This document shows positions 18,726-27,324 of a DNA stretch of 64,000 nt, in pieces; the first letter of the stretch is position 1; each line of letters starts with the position of its first letter. The notes below the pieces were generated by a model that did no database searches, was not told where the DNA came from, and saw only the letters and a list, made by a program, of their open reading frames with translations. The translations under genes were made by a program, and so were the position numbers. Location: NCBI RefSeq assembly GCF_001718195.1, contig NZ_MCNV01000002.1:434001-498000 (forward strand). The letters are read 5' to 3'. Source of the stretch: Paraburkholderia nodosa (GTDB lineage: Bacteria; Pseudomonadota; Gammaproteobacteria; Burkholderiales; Burkholderiaceae).

Positions 18726-18938
18726 CTATTCACCCACGGGAGGAAATACATTCCAGTAACCGTCGTCGTGCTGAAAGAAGAACAGCGCGTGAAAACCCGT
18801 TGTCTGGCGCGTCTCCACGCACACATAGCGTGCCCTGCCGGAAGGGGTATGGCCAAACGCGGTGACATGCACCGGCGAAGTCGGTGCGAGCCATTTTTCG
18901 ACCTGATAACGCAGTGACTGCGTCTTCGTGCGTCTCAT
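18726..18938 (-). CDS. Small conserved protein, paralogue of the gene at 40736
   Basis: A 70-residue protein with GGGAGG five bases before the ATG. Its order of blocks, VEKWLAP - RYVCVE - FFFQHDDGYWNVFPP, is shared with the 80-residue protein at 40736-40978 (VDKWLAP - RYVCVE - FFFRHDDGTWCVFPP), 22 kb away. The pattern of short strands suggests a compact beta-sheet cytosolic protein; there is no signal or membrane segment. No known family is recognised. The second copy is embedded among the leader-peptide genes, which hints at a partner or regulatory role, but this copy stands alone. Confidence 0.75.
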   Translation of the reverse strand: MRRTKTQSLRYQVEKWLAPTSPVHVTAFGHTPSGRARYVCVETRQTTGFHALFFFQHDDGYWNVFPPVGE

Positions 18939-19297
18939 CTGGTCCTCCCAGAGATCGGTTGGTTTTGCAGCCTTTTCGCCGGAAACCGCGAAAACGCCCT
19001 GCGCAAACCGAACGCTCTTGATGCAAGGCGCAATTCTTACCGCGTCGCATCAAGTGTTTGAGAAAGCACTTTAACTATAGCCAGAAAAGCCTTTCGCAAC
19101 ATCGATTTCAGCAAGATAGCAACAAAACAACAGAAACCCGGAAACCAGCGTCCGGCAGCATGGGACGACCCCGGCTGATGCGCCGCACCAGGCTGTGAAA
19201 CGAATGAAAACGTATGCGATGTGTGAGGCGCGCGGTCCCGGCGTATCCTGACTTCTGGCAGTTGGCCACCGGGATCTTTTGACTGGCCATTGAAACG
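18939..19297. other. Gene-free stretch
   Basis: About 360 bases upstream of the small protein gene at 18726 and of the short ORF at 19298. It is AT-richer around 19,060-19,130. No ORF, promoter of good quality or repeat was seen. Confidence 0.5.
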
Positions 19298-19462
19298 ATG
19301 AGAAACGTGTACGTTGCGATTTACATCTTGTTGTTGATAGCCGTTATCGTCGGCGTGGATGTGGTTTTCCTGAAAAATCTCTTGTGGCTACGGCTGGCCG
19401 TGAACATCGGCATCGTCGTGGTATTCGCCGCCGTCTACTACGCATTATTAAAGAATCTGTAA
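19298..19462 (+). CDS. 54-residue two-span membrane protein
   Basis: ATG to TAA encodes MRNVYVAIYILLLIAVIVGV, then DVVFLKN, and a second hydrophobic stretch LRLAVNIGIVVVFAAVYYAL ending LKNL. Two clean transmembrane helices joined by a short loop with one Lys fit a small inner membrane protein. The ribosome site is weak (GAAACG). Its last 15 bases overlap the 3' end of the convergent NRAMP gene. Codon choice and the uninterrupted hydrophobic pattern make chance unlikely. Function is unknown. Confidence 0.65.
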   Translation: MRNVYVAIYILLLIAVIVGVDVVFLKNLLWLRLAVNIGIVVVFAAVYYALLKNL

Positions 19463-20722
19463 GTCAGGGATCGCGCGTAAAGGACGCAAACCCTGCACCG
19501 CGCCCCACACACCCGCGGCACACACGACCGCACCCACGAAAACCACAAGCCACAAATAAAGCCCGCGAGGCCGATACCGTCGAGGGAGCGCGGTGAGGCT
19601 CAGGGCGACGAGCAACCCCAACACGAGCGGCAACATCAACGTGTTGACCACTTGCGCGGCAACGTTCAGGGAGACGAGGTCGGGTGCGAGCCAGACAGCC
19701 CAGGCACTGCCTGCAACGGCTAGCGCATACGCGCCGTAGAACCAGGGCGCGCGGCCGGGACGGTCATCGAGCGAGGCCCGGTACCCGAATACATCGCCGA
19801 GCCCCCATGCCAGCGCGAGTGAACTCACGATGGCGGCCACCAGCGCCGCACCGAGCACGCCTGCGCCAAAGAGCAGGCGCCCCGCAAACGGGCCCGTTAC
19901 CGCAACGAGCGCATTGCTGATTTCGCCGATACTGCCGAGGGAGCGCGGCTCGCCATGCGCCGACAACGTAGCCGCCGCAGCGACGAGCACCGCTGCCGTC
20001 AGCAATTGCGTGAGGACAGCGCCAACCGCCGTCTCGACTCTGGCCAACGTGAAGTCCTTCGCCGTGAGGCTGTCCGCGACCGCCGCCTGCTGATAGAACA
20101 CCATCCACGGATTGAACGTCGCGCCAATGAGCGCCGCCGCCAGGTAGCCGGCTTCACGGCCGCCCGCTGCCAGATGAGTCATTTGCGGGACCATGACCTG
20201 AAGTTTGTGACGCGCACTCCATGCGACGGCAAAGAACGTCAGGTCGAACGCGCCGATGGCAATCGCGATCCGGTCTACGCGCTTGTGCGAGCCCGTAACG
20301 ACGATACCGGTCAACAGAATGACGGCGAGCGGCAGCGTGACGGCACGCGATACGCCATACATTTCCCCCACGCCGGCAACGCCCGTGAACTCCGTCACGA
20401 GCGACCCCAGCACGGCCACGACCAGTCCGGCCGCGGCGAGCGCGGCCCAAACCGGTCCGAAGCGCGAGCGGATGAGTTCGCCATAACCGCGCCCGGTGAA
20501 AATACCCAGGCGCACGGTCAGCTCCTGAACCATGTAGAGCAGTGGGACCAGCGCAAGCAGCACGGGCAAGAGCCGCAGCCCCGTTTGCGCGCCGGCCTGC
20601 GCGGCCGTCACGACGTTGCCGGCGTCGCAGTCGGCCAGCATCACGAGCAGACCTGGGCCCCACAGGGCGAGCCCCCGCAGTCCACGCGAAACGGTTTGCT
20701 TGAGCGTCAGGAGACGAGTCAT
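19448..20722 (-). CDS. NRAMP-related divalent metal transporter with altered metal-site motifs
   Basis: With the start at 20722 the protein has 424 residues, the usual NRAMP size; the frame stays open to 20851 but that extension is polar and the first conserved helix begins only about 20 residues after the chosen start. Eleven or so spans are visible. Helix 1 reads GPGLLVMLADCDAGN: the hallmark DPGN has become DAGN (residues 33-36). Helix 6 reads GATFNPWMVFYQQ (201-213): the metal-binding Met-Pro-His region of MntH/DMT1 is absent. This resembles NRAMP-related magnesium transporters more than Mn/Fe importers, though that is inference. It is divergent from kup across 127 bases. Confidence 0.85.
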   Translation of the reverse strand: MTRLLTLKQTVSRGLRGLALWGPGLLVMLADCDAGNVVTAAQAGAQTGLRLLPVLLALVPLLYMVQELTVRLGIFTGRGYGELIRSRFGPVWAALAAAGLVVAVLGSLVTEFTGVAGVGEMYGVSRAVTLPLAVILLTGIVVTGSHKRVDRIAIAIGAFDLTFFAVAWSARHKLQVMVPQMTHLAAGGREAGYLAAALIGATFNPWMVFYQQAAVADSLTAKDFTLARVETAVGAVLTQLLTAAVLVAAAATLSAHGEPRSLGSIGEISNALVAVTGPFAGRLLFGAGVLGAALVAAIVSSLALAWGLGDVFGYRASLDDRPGRAPWFYGAYALAVAGSAWAVWLAPDLVSLNVAAQVVNTLMLPLVLGLLVALSLTALPRRYRPRGLYLWLVVFVGAVVCAAGVWGAVQGLRPLRAIPDLQIL

Positions 20723-20849
20723 GCGTTCTGAAAGGATGCGCCTGTAGTATCTGTCGGGCGATTGTAGCGTGCGAGTCGGGAGCCGCCAGGCCTGACGCTT
20801 GTGCTCCGCAGCCTGTCCCGAGGGACGTTGATTTTCATTTTCCTTACCC

Positions 20850-22748
20850 ATGGCCTCTATATCCGCGCGTTCATCCAGTCAAACTACTGACGCCCCCGCC
20901 GCCCTGATTCTGGGCGCCATAGGGGTGGTTTTCGGCGACATCGGAACCAGCCCGCTCTACACACTTCGCGAATGCCTGAAAGCCGCCGGCGGAATTAGCC
21001 AGACCAACGTATTCGGGATCGTTTCGCTGATCCTCTGGTCGATCATCATTGTCGTGACGCTCAAATACGTGAGCTTCGTCATGCGGGCGGACAATGACCG
21101 CGAAGGCGGCATTCTGGCGCTCACGGCGCTGGCCGCTCGTGTGGCGCCCGTGCGCCTGCGCACCGTGCTGCTGACGCTCGGCGTGTTCGGCGCCGCGATG
21201 TTTTACGGCGACTCGATGATCACGCCGGCGATTTCGGTCATCTCGGCAGTCGAAGGCGTCGAACTCGTGGATCCTCATCTGGCCGCGTGGGTCGTGCCGA
21301 TCTCGCTCGTGATCCTGACCGGCCTGTTCAAGCTTCAAAAACACGGCACGGCCACGGTCGGAAAAGTCTTCGGGCCGGTCATGATCGTCTGGTTCCTGAC
21401 GCTTGCCGTACTCGGCGTCGCTCATATCGCACACAACCCCGGCATTTTGCGCGGCGCATCGCCGTCTTACGCCCTGAGCTTCATCGCACATGCACCCGGC
21501 ACGGCATTCGTCGTCCTCGGCTCTGTGTTCCTTGCGTTGACGGGCGGCGAAGCGCTTTACGCGGACATGGGACACTTCGGCAAGACGCCGATCCGGCTCG
21601 CGTGGCTGCTGCTCGTGCTGCCGAGCCTCATCCTCAACTACTTTGGCCAGGCCGCGCTCGTGCTGTCGAAGCCTTCGGCGCTCACGCAGCCATTCTTCTC
21701 CCAGGCGCCGGACTGGGCATTGCTTCCGCTGGTTCTGCTGGCAACCGCCGCGACGATCATCGCTTCGCAGGCCGTCATTTCCGGCGCGTTTTCCATGACG
21801 AAGCAGGCTGTCCAGCTCGGGTTGCTGCCCCGCATCCCCGTCGTCCACACTTCGACACACGAAGTCGGTCAGGTCTACGTGCCGTTCATCAACATCTCGC
21901 TCTATGCGGCGGTCGTATTCCTCGTCGTGTTCTTCCGGTCTTCCGATAATCTCGCGGCCGCTTATGGCATTGCCGTCGCCTCGACGATGCTGCTCACGAC
22001 GCTGCTCATGTACTTCATCACCCACTGCCTGTGGAACTGGAAACCGGTCGCTACGCTGGCAGTGATCGGGCCGCTGGCCGTCGTGGATGCGATATTCGTC
22101 GCGAGCAATGCGAGCAAGGTCCTCGATGGCGGATGGTTCCCGCTGCTGGCGGGCGGCGTGCTGTTCACTATCATGACGACATGGCATCGCGGGCGGGAGA
22201 TGGTCGTCGAGCGCGTGAAAAGCGACAACCTGCCGCTTCCGGCATTCATTCACTCCTTGTGCGATGGATCGCACCCGCCTCCCCGCGTGGGCGGTACGGC
22301 AGTGTTTCCAGGCGGCGTGCCCGGCATGACGCCGAGCGCGTTCCTGCACAATCTCAAGCATAACGGCGTGATGCACGAGACCAATATCTTTCTGGCCGGC
22401 ACGACCGAGAACGTTCCGCACGTGCCCGAAAGCGAAAAAGTCTCGGTGAGCGATCTTGGGCACGGTTGCTATGCGGTCGCCGCGCGTCACGGCTTCATGG
22501 AAATGCCCAACGTGCCGGCACTGCTCCTGCTCGTGCAGAAGCAGATACCTACGTGGCAGTACGAACCCGCGGCCACGTCGTTCTTCCTGGCCCGCGACAC
22601 GATCCTCGCAACGGCACAGAGCAAAGGCATGTCGCTATGGCGCGAGAAGCTGTTCGCGTTCATGGCGCGCAACGCAGCGCAGGCGGCCGAATACTACAGC
22701 CTCCCCGCGAACCGGGTTGTCGAGATGGGTGGACAGATCAACCTCTGA
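20850..22748 (+). CDS. kup: Low-affinity potassium uptake protein Kup
   Basis: A 632-residue protein, normal for Kup (about 620-630). It opens with the family signature LGAIGVVFGDIGTSPLYTLR and then about twelve membrane spans, including FGAAMFYGDSMITPAISVIS and GGEALYADMGHFGKTPIRLA, followed by a cytoplasmic tail of about 180 residues. It imports K+ with protons. ATG lies inside CCATGG. The gene is single and divergent from the NRAMP-like gene, so both may share control elements in the short gap. Confidence 0.95.
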   Translation: MASISARSSSQTTDAPAALILGAIGVVFGDIGTSPLYTLRECLKAAGGISQTNVFGIVSLILWSIIIVVTLKYVSFVMRADNDREGGILALTALAARVAPVRLRTVLLTLGVFGAAMFYGDSMITPAISVISAVEGVELVDPHLAAWVVPISLVILTGLFKLQKHGTATVGKVFGPVMIVWFLTLAVLGVAHIAHNPGILRGASPSYALSFIAHAPGTAFVVLGSVFLALTGGEALYADMGHFGKTPIRLAWLLLVLPSLILNYFGQAALVLSKPSALTQPFFSQAPDWALLPLVLLATAATIIASQAVISGAFSMTKQAVQLGLLPRIPVVHTSTHEVGQVYVPFINISLYAAVVFLVVFFRSSDNLAAAYGIAVASTMLLTTLLMYFITHCLWNWKPVATLAVIGPLAVVDAIFVASNASKVLDGGWFPLLAGGVLFTIMTTWHRGREMVVERVKSDNLPLPAFIHSLCDGSHPPPRVGGTAVFPGGVPGMTPSAFLHNLKHNGVMHETNIFLAGTTENVPHVPESEKVSVSDLGHGCYAVAARHGFMEMPNVPALLLLVQKQIPTWQYEPAATSFFLARDTILATAQSKGMSLWREKLFAFMARNAAQAAEYYSLPANRVVEMGGQINL

Positions 22749-23062
22749 GGCACGATCCGGCGTATCACTCGAGAAAAACGACGCATGGTGAACGACGACC
22801 GCACCACGATAATTGCCAGACGAACGCCGGAATCCGCGGCCATGACGGCCAACCTCAAACGGGCGATGGCGATCACGGCCAGGATCAACCGGGGATTGCC
22901 ACCGACGAGCGTAACGAACTGCCCCCTCAGTTTGAAAATCCGCTGTAGCAGCGCAATCGTCGCGAACGCGCTCGCGCTACTATGAATAGCTCAATTGCTT
23001 GTTTGTGGTGAGATAACCGATCGGCAAGAATGGTCCTGCCAAACTTTGGTCAGGACCACGAC
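22749..23062. other. Gene-free stretch after kup
   Basis: About 310 bases. The minus strand has an open hydrophobic frame, but it has no ribosome site and runs into the kup coding end, so it is not called. The plus strand has nothing convincing. Confidence 0.45.
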
Positions 23063-23872
23063 ATGTCGAACGCGCCCAGCCTTCAGCTCGATTCCGCCAC
23101 GCTCGTCGAAGAATACGACCGGCTTGGCATTCGCCAGTTTCATCACGGTCTGCAACTGCTCGACGTGCTCGGCTTGCGTGAAGGCGAACGCGTGCTCGAC
23201 GTGGGTTGCGGCACGGGCCGTCTCACCGAATCGGCGGCGCAGCGCGTGGGCGAACACGGCGAAGTGCTCGGGCTCGATCCGTTGCCGCTGCGCGTGCAGC
23301 GCGCGCTCGAACGCGCGCAGGGCCGCTTCGCCGCGCGCGTCGGCCGCGCCGAAGCGCTGGAAACGGTGCCCGATGCGCACTACGACGTGGTGTATTTCAA
23401 CAGCGTGATTCACTGGATCCCGGATCAGGCGCAAGCGCTGCGCGAAGCGTGGCGCGTGCTCAAGCCAGGCGGCCGGATCGGCTTCACGACCATGCCCGAA
23501 GAAGCGCCACACGACCTGCATGTCGTGCTGCGCGCGCTATTTTCGGGCGAGCCCGAATGGCAGCGCGCTGGAATCGGCGCGCCGAACAAACTCACGCACG
23601 AGCGCTCGGCAGCGCTGCTCCAGGGCGCCGGCTTCGACGTGACGCACAACGAGATCCGCACCTTCGGCGACACTTTCGACAACGTCGACGACGTGCTCGC
23701 CTTTAGCCGGTCCAGTTCGTTCGGCAATTTCCTCGCCTCGCTCACGCCCGACGACATCGCACGCGTACGCGCACGGCTCGCGGGCGCGCTCGAACCCCAT
23801 CGCAACGCACGTGGCTATGCGCTCACGCGGCGCATGATCATCGCCACGGCGCACAAGCCGCTCGCGCATTGA
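23063..23872 (+). CDS. SAM-dependent class I methyltransferase
   Basis: A 269-residue cytosolic enzyme. SAM-binding motif I is VLDVGCGTGRL near residue 50, with the acidic end of strand 2 in EVLGLDPLPLRV and the motif IV region YDVVYFNSVIHWIPDQAQAL, followed by LREAWRVLKPGGRIGF. This is the UbiE/arsenite-methyltransferase-like Methyltransf_11/25 group; the substrate cannot be named. The start at MSNAPS is preferred over a GTG 33 bases upstream because AGGA precedes it. The flavin monooxygenase gene follows after 49 bases on the same strand, so they may form a unit for a sulfur or amine compound. Confidence 0.87.
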   Translation: MSNAPSLQLDSATLVEEYDRLGIRQFHHGLQLLDVLGLREGERVLDVGCGTGRLTESAAQRVGEHGEVLGLDPLPLRVQRALERAQGRFAARVGRAEALETVPDAHYDVVYFNSVIHWIPDQAQALREAWRVLKPGGRIGFTTMPEEAPHDLHVVLRALFSGEPEWQRAGIGAPNKLTHERSAALLQGAGFDVTHNEIRTFGDTFDNVDDVLAFSRSSSFGNFLASLTPDDIARVRARLAGALEPHRNARGYALTRRMIIATAHKPLAH

Positions 23873-23921
23873 ATCTGCCTTCCATTCCGTAGCGAACGCC
23901 AACCACATTCGAGGAGCACAC

Positions 23922-25295
23922 ATGAGCGCAGCACCGCGACGCGCGGGACAATTGAGCCTCGGCGCCTTCCTGATGGAGACGGGCCACCATATCGCCGCGT
24001 GGCGTCGCCCCGATGCACACGCAGCCGGGGGCCTCGACTTCGCGCACTACGCCGAGCTGGCGCAAACGGCCGAGCGCGCCAAATTCGACGCCGTCTTTTT
24101 CGCCGATAGCGTGAGCGTGCGCGACACCCATGTGCCTTCGCTTTCGCGCACCGCGCGCGCCGATCATTTCGAGCCGATCACGCTGCTCTCCGCGCTATCG
24201 GTGGTCACGAAGCACATCGGGCTCATCGCCACGGTGTCGACCTCGTTCAACGAGCCCTATAACGTAGCCCGCAAATTCGCTTCGCTCGACTATCTGAGCG
24301 GCGGCCGCTCGGGCTGGAATCTCGTGACGTCGAGCACCGAAACCGAAGCGCACAACTTCAGCCTCGACAAGCATCTCGATCACGCCTTGCGCTACGAGCG
24401 CGCGAAAGAGTTCTACGACGTGGTTTCCGGGCTTTGGGACAGCTGGGAAGACGACGCCTTCATTCGCGACAAGGCAAGCGGCCTCTACTTCGACCCGCAG
24501 AAGCTGCACACGCTGGACTATCGCGGCAAGCACTTCAAGGTGCGCGGCCCGCTCAACGTCGCGCGTTCGCCGCAAGGCTGGCCCGTCGTGGTGCAGGCGG
24601 GCGCCTCGGAAGCCGGCAGGGAACTCGCGGCGCAAACCGCCGAAGTGATTTTCGTCGCGCATCAAACGCTCGATGAAGCCAGGCAGTTCTATCGCGACGT
24701 GAAAGGGCGGCTCGCGCGTTACGGCCGCCGCCCCGAGCATCTCAAGATCATGCCGGGCATTTTCCCCGTGATCGGCCGCACGCAGGAAGAAGCGCAGGAG
24801 AAGTTCGACGCGTTGCAGGCGCTGATCCACCCGAGCGTGGGACTGCAGCTGCTCGCGAACATGTCGGGCGGCCTCGACCTCTCGCAGTATCCCGTGGATG
24901 GCCCCGTGCCCGACCTGCCGGAAACCAACGGCGGCAAGAGCCGGCAACGCTTGCTGCTCGATCTCGCGCGGCGCGACAACCTCACCATACGCGATCTCTA
25001 TCTGCGCATTGCGGGCGCGCGCGGGCATCAACAGGTGATCGGCACGCCGCAAAGCATTGCGGACCAGCTTCAGCAATGGTACGAGGAGGAAGGCGCCGAC
25101 GGCTTCAATATCATGTCGCCCTGGCTGCCTGGCGGCCTCGACGAGTTCGTGCAGTACGTGGTGCCCGAATTGCAGCGTCGCGGACTTTTTCGCACGGAAT
25201 ATACGGGGCGCACATTGCGCGAGCATCTTGGCCTGCCTCGTCCCGCGAACCGCTACGCCACGCAGCGCGAAGACGCATTGCGCGTCGCTTCGTGA
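23922..25295 (+). CDS. FMN-dependent monooxygenase of the NtaA/SnaA/DszA family
   Basis: A 457-residue bacterial luciferase-fold protein. Family marks are the start LSLGAFLMETGHHIAAWRRP, FDAVFFADSVSV, the block STSFNEPYNVARKFASLDYL followed by SGGRSGWNLVTS, and DYRGKHFKVRGPLNVARSPQ. Such enzymes use FMNH2 from a separate reductase and O2 to attack nitrilotriacetate, pristinamycin intermediates, dibenzothiophene sulfone or alkyl sulfur compounds. No flavin reductase lies adjacent. GAGGAG precedes the start. The downstream DMT exporter may share the transcript. The exact substrate is unknown. Confidence 0.92.
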   Translation: MSAAPRRAGQLSLGAFLMETGHHIAAWRRPDAHAAGGLDFAHYAELAQTAERAKFDAVFFADSVSVRDTHVPSLSRTARADHFEPITLLSALSVVTKHIGLIATVSTSFNEPYNVARKFASLDYLSGGRSGWNLVTSSTETEAHNFSLDKHLDHALRYERAKEFYDVVSGLWDSWEDDAFIRDKASGLYFDPQKLHTLDYRGKHFKVRGPLNVARSPQGWPVVVQAGASEAGRELAAQTAEVIFVAHQTLDEARQFYRDVKGRLARYGRRPEHLKIMPGIFPVIGRTQEEAQEKFDALQALIHPSVGLQLLANMSGGLDLSQYPVDGPVPDLPETNGGKSRQRLLLDLARRDNLTIRDLYLRIAGARGHQQVIGTPQSIADQLQQWYEEEGADGFNIMSPWLPGGLDEFVQYVVPELQRRGLFRTEYTGRTLREHLGLPRPANRYATQREDALRVAS

Positions 25296-25433
25296 TTCCG
25301 TTCATCGACAATCCACATTTCATCCCAGGCCGAAATATTCGCACCGAAGATGCCCGCATACTGTCGATACGCGCTCTATCCCTGGAGCGTGGCTCGTAAT
25401 CTCACCGCGTCTGCGTGAAATCGACCGCCCAGC

Positions 25434-26372
25434 ATGCAAACATCGACCGCGAGCAAATCGGCCGGACTCGACCTGCTTTTGCTCCTCGCACTTTCCACGC
25501 TGTGGGGCGCGTCCTATACGTTCATTCGAGTCGGCGTGACGACCATACCGCCGTTGACGCTCATCGCCGCGAGAACGTCGATTGCCGGAACGCTCCTTCT
25601 GTTCTGGATGCTGTGGAAGCGCATTCCGGTACCGCGAGACCCGGCCGTGTGGCGTCGCTTCGCCGTGCAGGCGCTGCTCAATAGCGTGATTCCCTTTACC
25701 TTGATCGCATGGGCCGAGCGTTCGGTGGAAGCCGGTCTGGCGACCATCCTCAACTCGACCTCGCCTGTCATGGCGTTCCTCGGCACGTGGCTGATTACCC
25801 GCCACGAACCGGTCAACGCGCGCAAGCTGTTCGGCGTCGCCGCGGGTCTCGCTGGCATATGCCTCGTGGTCGGCGTGAGTGCATTCGAAGGACTCGGCCA
25901 GCAACTCGTTGCACAACTGGCGATCGTCGCCGCGACGGTTTGCTACGCCGGTGCGGCGATCTACGGCCGTTCGTTCAAGGGACTCTCGCCGGTCGCACCC
26001 GCTGCGGGGTCTCTCATCGTCGGTGCGATACTGCTGGTCCCCGTGAGCCTGGCCTTAGACCGCCCGTGGACGCTTCATCCGTCGTTGCAATCGATCGCAG
26101 CGCTGATCGCACTCGCCGTCTTTTCCACGGCAATCGCGTTCGTCATCTACTTCCGGCTCGTCCAGACGCTCGGCTCGGTCGGCACGACGGCGCAGGCCTA
26201 TTTGCGCGTGCCGATCGGCGTGGCGATCGGCATTGCTTGGCTCGGTGAATCGCTTTCGACCTCGGCGTGGCTGGGGCTCGGGTGCGTCGTTGCCGGAGTC
26301 ATCGCGATGACGCTGCCATCGGCCAGCCAATCCCGCGCGAGCGGCCACAGGCTGCGCTCGAATCGCGAGTGA
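25434..26372 (+). CDS. EamA/DMT-family transporter
   Basis: A 312-residue membrane protein with ten hydrophobic helices in two EamA halves. The opening LLLALSTLWGASYTFIRVGV is the standard first helix of EamA exporters, and the second half repeats the fold from AQLAIVAATVCYAGAAIYGR. Members export amino acids, metabolites or drugs. The C-terminal end overlaps the convergent hydrolase gene by 175 bases, which is unusual. No Shine-Dalgarno is seen before the ATG, so the start may be a few codons off. Confidence 0.88.
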   Translation: MQTSTASKSAGLDLLLLLALSTLWGASYTFIRVGVTTIPPLTLIAARTSIAGTLLLFWMLWKRIPVPRDPAVWRRFAVQALLNSVIPFTLIAWAERSVEAGLATILNSTSPVMAFLGTWLITRHEPVNARKLFGVAAGLAGICLVVGVSAFEGLGQQLVAQLAIVAATVCYAGAAIYGRSFKGLSPVAPAAGSLIVGAILLVPVSLALDRPWTLHPSLQSIAALIALAVFSTAIAFVIYFRLVQTLGSVGTTAQAYLRVPIGVAIGIAWLGESLSTSAWLGLGCVVAGVIAMTLPSASQSRASGHRLRSNRE

Positions 26373-27229
26373 AAAAACGCGAAATGTCCGATGCTGCGCT
26401 CGCCAATTGACGCGGGCGCGATGCGTACATGCGTCGACAGGCTCTGTGTGAAATAACACAGCGCGCGTTCGATCGCGCGAATCGTGCCGAACGGATCGTC
26501 GTGGAAGCTCACGGCGAGAATCGGCGCACGCATGTTGCCGAAACGAGCGACGATGTCCGTGCGCTGCTCGGGCGTGCGTGCGAGCGCCCCATCGCCGAGC
26601 GTGTCTTCAAAGCGGGCGCGGCCCCGGCTCCATATCCTCGCGACGCCGCGCGGCGTGTCCTCCATCCATCCGAACCACGATGCGGGGAAATAGCCCATCA
26701 GGCCGGTCAAAACCGGCATCACGACATGCCATTTCCAGAGCATGAGCGGCATGCTGCGCGGCGCGTAATCTCGCCAATACGCGTATTGCGTGCCGACGGT
26801 GAAGACGCGTCGAATGAGATGATTCGACGGCGCGAGCCCGATCAGGAAGCCGCCAATGCTATGCCCCACGACATCGATCGGCTGCCCAGGGAACAGGCTT
26901 CTTGCGTAGCGCAGCACCGCTTCGAAATCGCGCTCTCCCCATTCCAGCCAGCTCGCATCGAGTGTGGCGAGCGCGACGGGCTGCGAGCCGCCAATGCCAC
27001 GGTAGTCGTAGACCAGCACGTCGAAACCCTGCTGGTGCAGCCATGCGCCAAAGCGGAAATAGTAGTGGCAGCGCACCGACGTCGCCGAATTGACGATGAC
27101 CACCGGACGCGACGCGTCCGCGTTCGGCAGCGCGTGACGACGCCACACATATGCGCGAAGCGTAAAGCCATCGGCAGCAGTGATGGCGACAGCGATGGGA
27201 CGTGCCTCGGCTGGATCGGCTGAATCCAT
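26198..27229 (-). CDS. Alpha/beta hydrolase
   Basis: A 343-residue hydrolase of the YheT/serine aminopeptidase-like group. The strand-loop RPVVIVNSATSVRCHYYFRF and VLVYDYRGIGGSQ precede the nucleophile elbow VVGHSIGGFLIGL (Ser near residue 116), an acid in AVSFHDDPFGT and the catalytic His in SIGHFAFFHSRF. The start at 27229 has AGGGAG seven bases upstream. The last 58 codons lie opposite the DMT transporter C-terminus; the catalytic residues lie outside that overlap, and the final 30 residues are Ser/Pro/Thr-rich and dispensable-looking. Divergent from a LysR gene, its probable regulator. Substrate unknown. Confidence 0.87.
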   Translation of the reverse strand: MDSADPAEARPIAVAITAADGFTLRAYVWRRHALPNADASRPVVIVNSATSVRCHYYFRFGAWLHQQGFDVLVYDYRGIGGSQPVALATLDASWLEWGERDFEAVLRYARSLFPGQPIDVVGHSIGGFLIGLAPSNHLIRRVFTVGTQYAYWRDYAPRSMPLMLWKWHVVMPVLTGLMGYFPASWFGWMEDTPRGVARIWSRGRARFEDTLGDGALARTPEQRTDIVARFGNMRAPILAVSFHDDPFGTIRAIERALCYFTQSLSTHVRIAPASIGERSIGHFAFFHSRFERSLWPLARDWLADGSVIAMTPATTHPSPSHAEVESDSPSQAMPIATPIGTRK

Positions 27230-27324
27230 GAGCGTGCTCCCTGAAGAATCCGGAGTATCGATTTCACTTGACCTTGCCCGCTGCATCAATCAATCTTTGC
27301 GCAGCTTTCGCATGAGGAAAATGC

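Noticed and set aside
22694..22888. Hydrophobic minus-strand ORF after kup
   Set aside because: No ribosome site; it runs into the conserved kup 3' end and has a high arginine content unlike a membrane protein.
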